A stretch of 5,175 nucleotides of DNA, from assembly GCA_021811205.1 (NCBI GenBank), contig JAJZPK010000161.1, positions 1 to 5,175 of the forward strand. The letters run 5' to 3'. Shown here one piece after another: positions 4,272 through 5,175 of the stretch (positions are counted from its first letter, which is position 1; each line of letters opens with the position of its first letter). The translations under genes and the position numbers were made by a program. The DNA comes from Pseudomonadota bacterium. Its GTDB lineage: Bacteria > Pseudomonadota > Gammaproteobacteria > Burkholderiales > JABEVD01. The notes beneath the pieces are model-generated. The model had not been told where the DNA came from. It searched no databases and saw only the letters and a list, made by a program, of their open reading frames with translations.

Positions 4272-5175
4272 GGCTCACGCGGCTCTCACTTGCCCTCCTG
4301 CTGGCCATGTCTTCTTCCGTCCAGGCGGAGCGGCTGAGCGCATGGCTCCTCTCGCGCCCCCAAGATCCGGAAGCCTATCCGCTCGGCCTCGTCTGGGCCA
4401 CCCCGAGCGAAAAGCTGCCCCAGAACGAAATCTATTACGACCTGCTCGATGCCTTGCAACGACATGCCGTGGGCAATCCGCAGGCTGCCCGGCGCATGCA
4501 GAGCTGGATCGCCTCCATGCGCGTGACGGGCAGGGTTCAGCTGGCCTCAAGCGACGCGCTGTGGCTGGCCACGCATCCCGATCGCGATCCGGTGATTTCC
4601 TCGGGAGACACGGTCTTCATGCCCCATCGCCCCGAGACCGTGACCGTGGTCAAATCCGACGGAACATTGTGTCGCGTGCGCCATGCGCAGGGTTATTTTG
4701 CCATCGATTACGCAAATCGCTGCGGCGCGAAAAGCGTGGACTGGGTCTACGTCGCGCAGCCCGACGGGAAGAGCATGCGCTATGGAACAGGGCTCTGGAA
4801 CCAGGAAAAGGAGCTGGAGCCTGCGCCCGGCGCATGGATATGGGCGCCCGAGGCAGGCGACGGATGGACGGACGAATTCTCCAGAAAGCTGATCGTTTTC
4901 CTGTCCACCCAGGGGGTTGCTGCGGACTCAAACCATGCGCTTCCCCCTCCGCACCGCTCGCAAATCCTGTCAGCGCTTTTTCCCTATCAGGATCTTCCGG
5001 TCACCGCCAACGACTGGGGGGAGGCGGGGCTCCTCCAGACGCCGACAGCCAGGATGCGGGAATTGAGCGACTTTTCGTTTACCATAAGCCGCGTCTATCC
5101 TTACACGCGGGGAAACCTGTTCTTCCAGCCATTCGAGTGGATGGAGGCGGGATTAAGCTACGCGTCCATCGGGCA
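4268..5175 (+). CDS. GfcC/YjbG-YjbH (GfcD) fusion protein, 5' part (runs off window)
   Basis: An open frame of 302 complete codons starts at an ATG overlapping the YjbF-like stop (ATGA) and has no stop before the window end. Residues 1-20 form a signal peptide (VQA then E21). Residues about 21-215 resemble GfcC/YjbG, the periplasmic two-beta-grasp capsule protein: MRVTGRVQL (84-92), a loop with SSGDTVFMP, a VYVAQPDGK strand, GLWNQEKELEPAPG (175-188) and a following amphipathic helix. C135 and C152 could form a disulfide. After a Pro-containing linker (about 217-244), NDWGEAGLLQTPTARM (248-263) matches the mature N-terminus of E. coli YjbH as I recall it, ten residues (GLLQTPTARM) being identical, and beta-barrel-like sequence with LFFQPFEWMEAGLSYASIG follows. 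In E. coli these are two separately secreted proteins (about 245 and 698 residues); here they form one chain, probably over 900 residues if the barrel is complete. The outer-membrane barrel with a periplasmic GfcC module would act in EPS export or surface assembly. Confidence 0.82.
   Translation, partial: MRLTRLSLALLLAMSSSVQAERLSAWLLSRPQDPEAYPLGLVWATPSEKLPQNEIYYDLLDALQRHAVGNPQAARRMQSWIASMRVTGRVQLASSDALWLATHPDRDPVISSGDTVFMPHRPETVTVVKSDGTLCRVRHAQGYFAIDYANRCGAKSVDWVYVAQPDGKSMRYGTGLWNQEKELEPAPGAWIWAPEAGDGWTDEFSRKLIVFLSTQGVAADSNHALPPPHRSQILSALFPYQDLPVTANDWGEAGLLQTPTARMRELSDFSFTISRVYPYTRGNLFFQPFEWMEAGLSYASIG

Noticed and set aside
4275..4931. Short minus-strand frames (4275-4550, 4650-4931) and a plus-strand frame (4683-4892) in the right end
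   Set aside because: The GfcC-YjbH frame runs through the whole stretch with family motifs; the others are Arg/Ala-rich by-products of high GC.

Overview
The window looks like part of an exopolysaccharide (EPS) or capsule gene cluster on a proteobacterial chromosome. Every gene lies on the + strand. The proteins are closest to families known from Gram-negative bacteria, namely colanic-acid-type enzymes and the YjbEFGH/GfcABCD envelope proteins. The sequence has moderately high GC and Shine-Dalgarno-like starts. I cannot name the genus; a beta- or gammaproteobacterium is the most likely guess.

Layout: (1) 1-162, the 3' end of a UDP-glucose 6-dehydrogenase gene, which supplies UDP-glucuronate. 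(2) 175-1401, a WcaI-type GT4 glycosyltransferase, 12 bp downstream and probably co-transcribed. (3) 1402-1492, an intergenic region with a perfect TATAAT box and copies of an AATAGTGC motif. (4) 1493-2878, a WcaJ-type undecaprenyl-phosphate glucose-1-phosphate transferase that starts the repeat unit on the lipid carrier. (5) 2879-2974, a second promoter-like intergenic region with the same AATAGTGC motif. (6) 2975-3559, a secreted Gly/Ala-repeat protein that I read as a greatly expanded YjbE/GfcA homologue. (7) 3575-3609, a strong GC-rich hairpin. (8) 3639-4271, a YjbF/GfcB-type outer-membrane lipoprotein. (9) 4268 to the window end, an open frame overlapping the previous stop by 4 nt. Its first ~215 residues look like GfcC/YjbG, and from about residue 245 it continues in the same frame into the start of a YjbH/GfcD beta-barrel protein.

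Together: Ugd makes a precursor, the WcaJ-like enzyme places the first sugar on undecaprenyl phosphate, and the WcaI-like enzyme adds a further sugar, both at the cytoplasmic face. The YjbE/F/GH-like proteins then act in the periplasm and outer membrane on export, modification or surface retention of the polymer. No flippase, polymerase, Wza or Wzc is visible here.

The most unusual points are the GfcC-YjbH single-chain fusion, the Gly/Ala repeat expansion of the YjbE-like protein, the hairpin between it and its downstream partners, and a promoter-proximal motif shared by the two transcription units.
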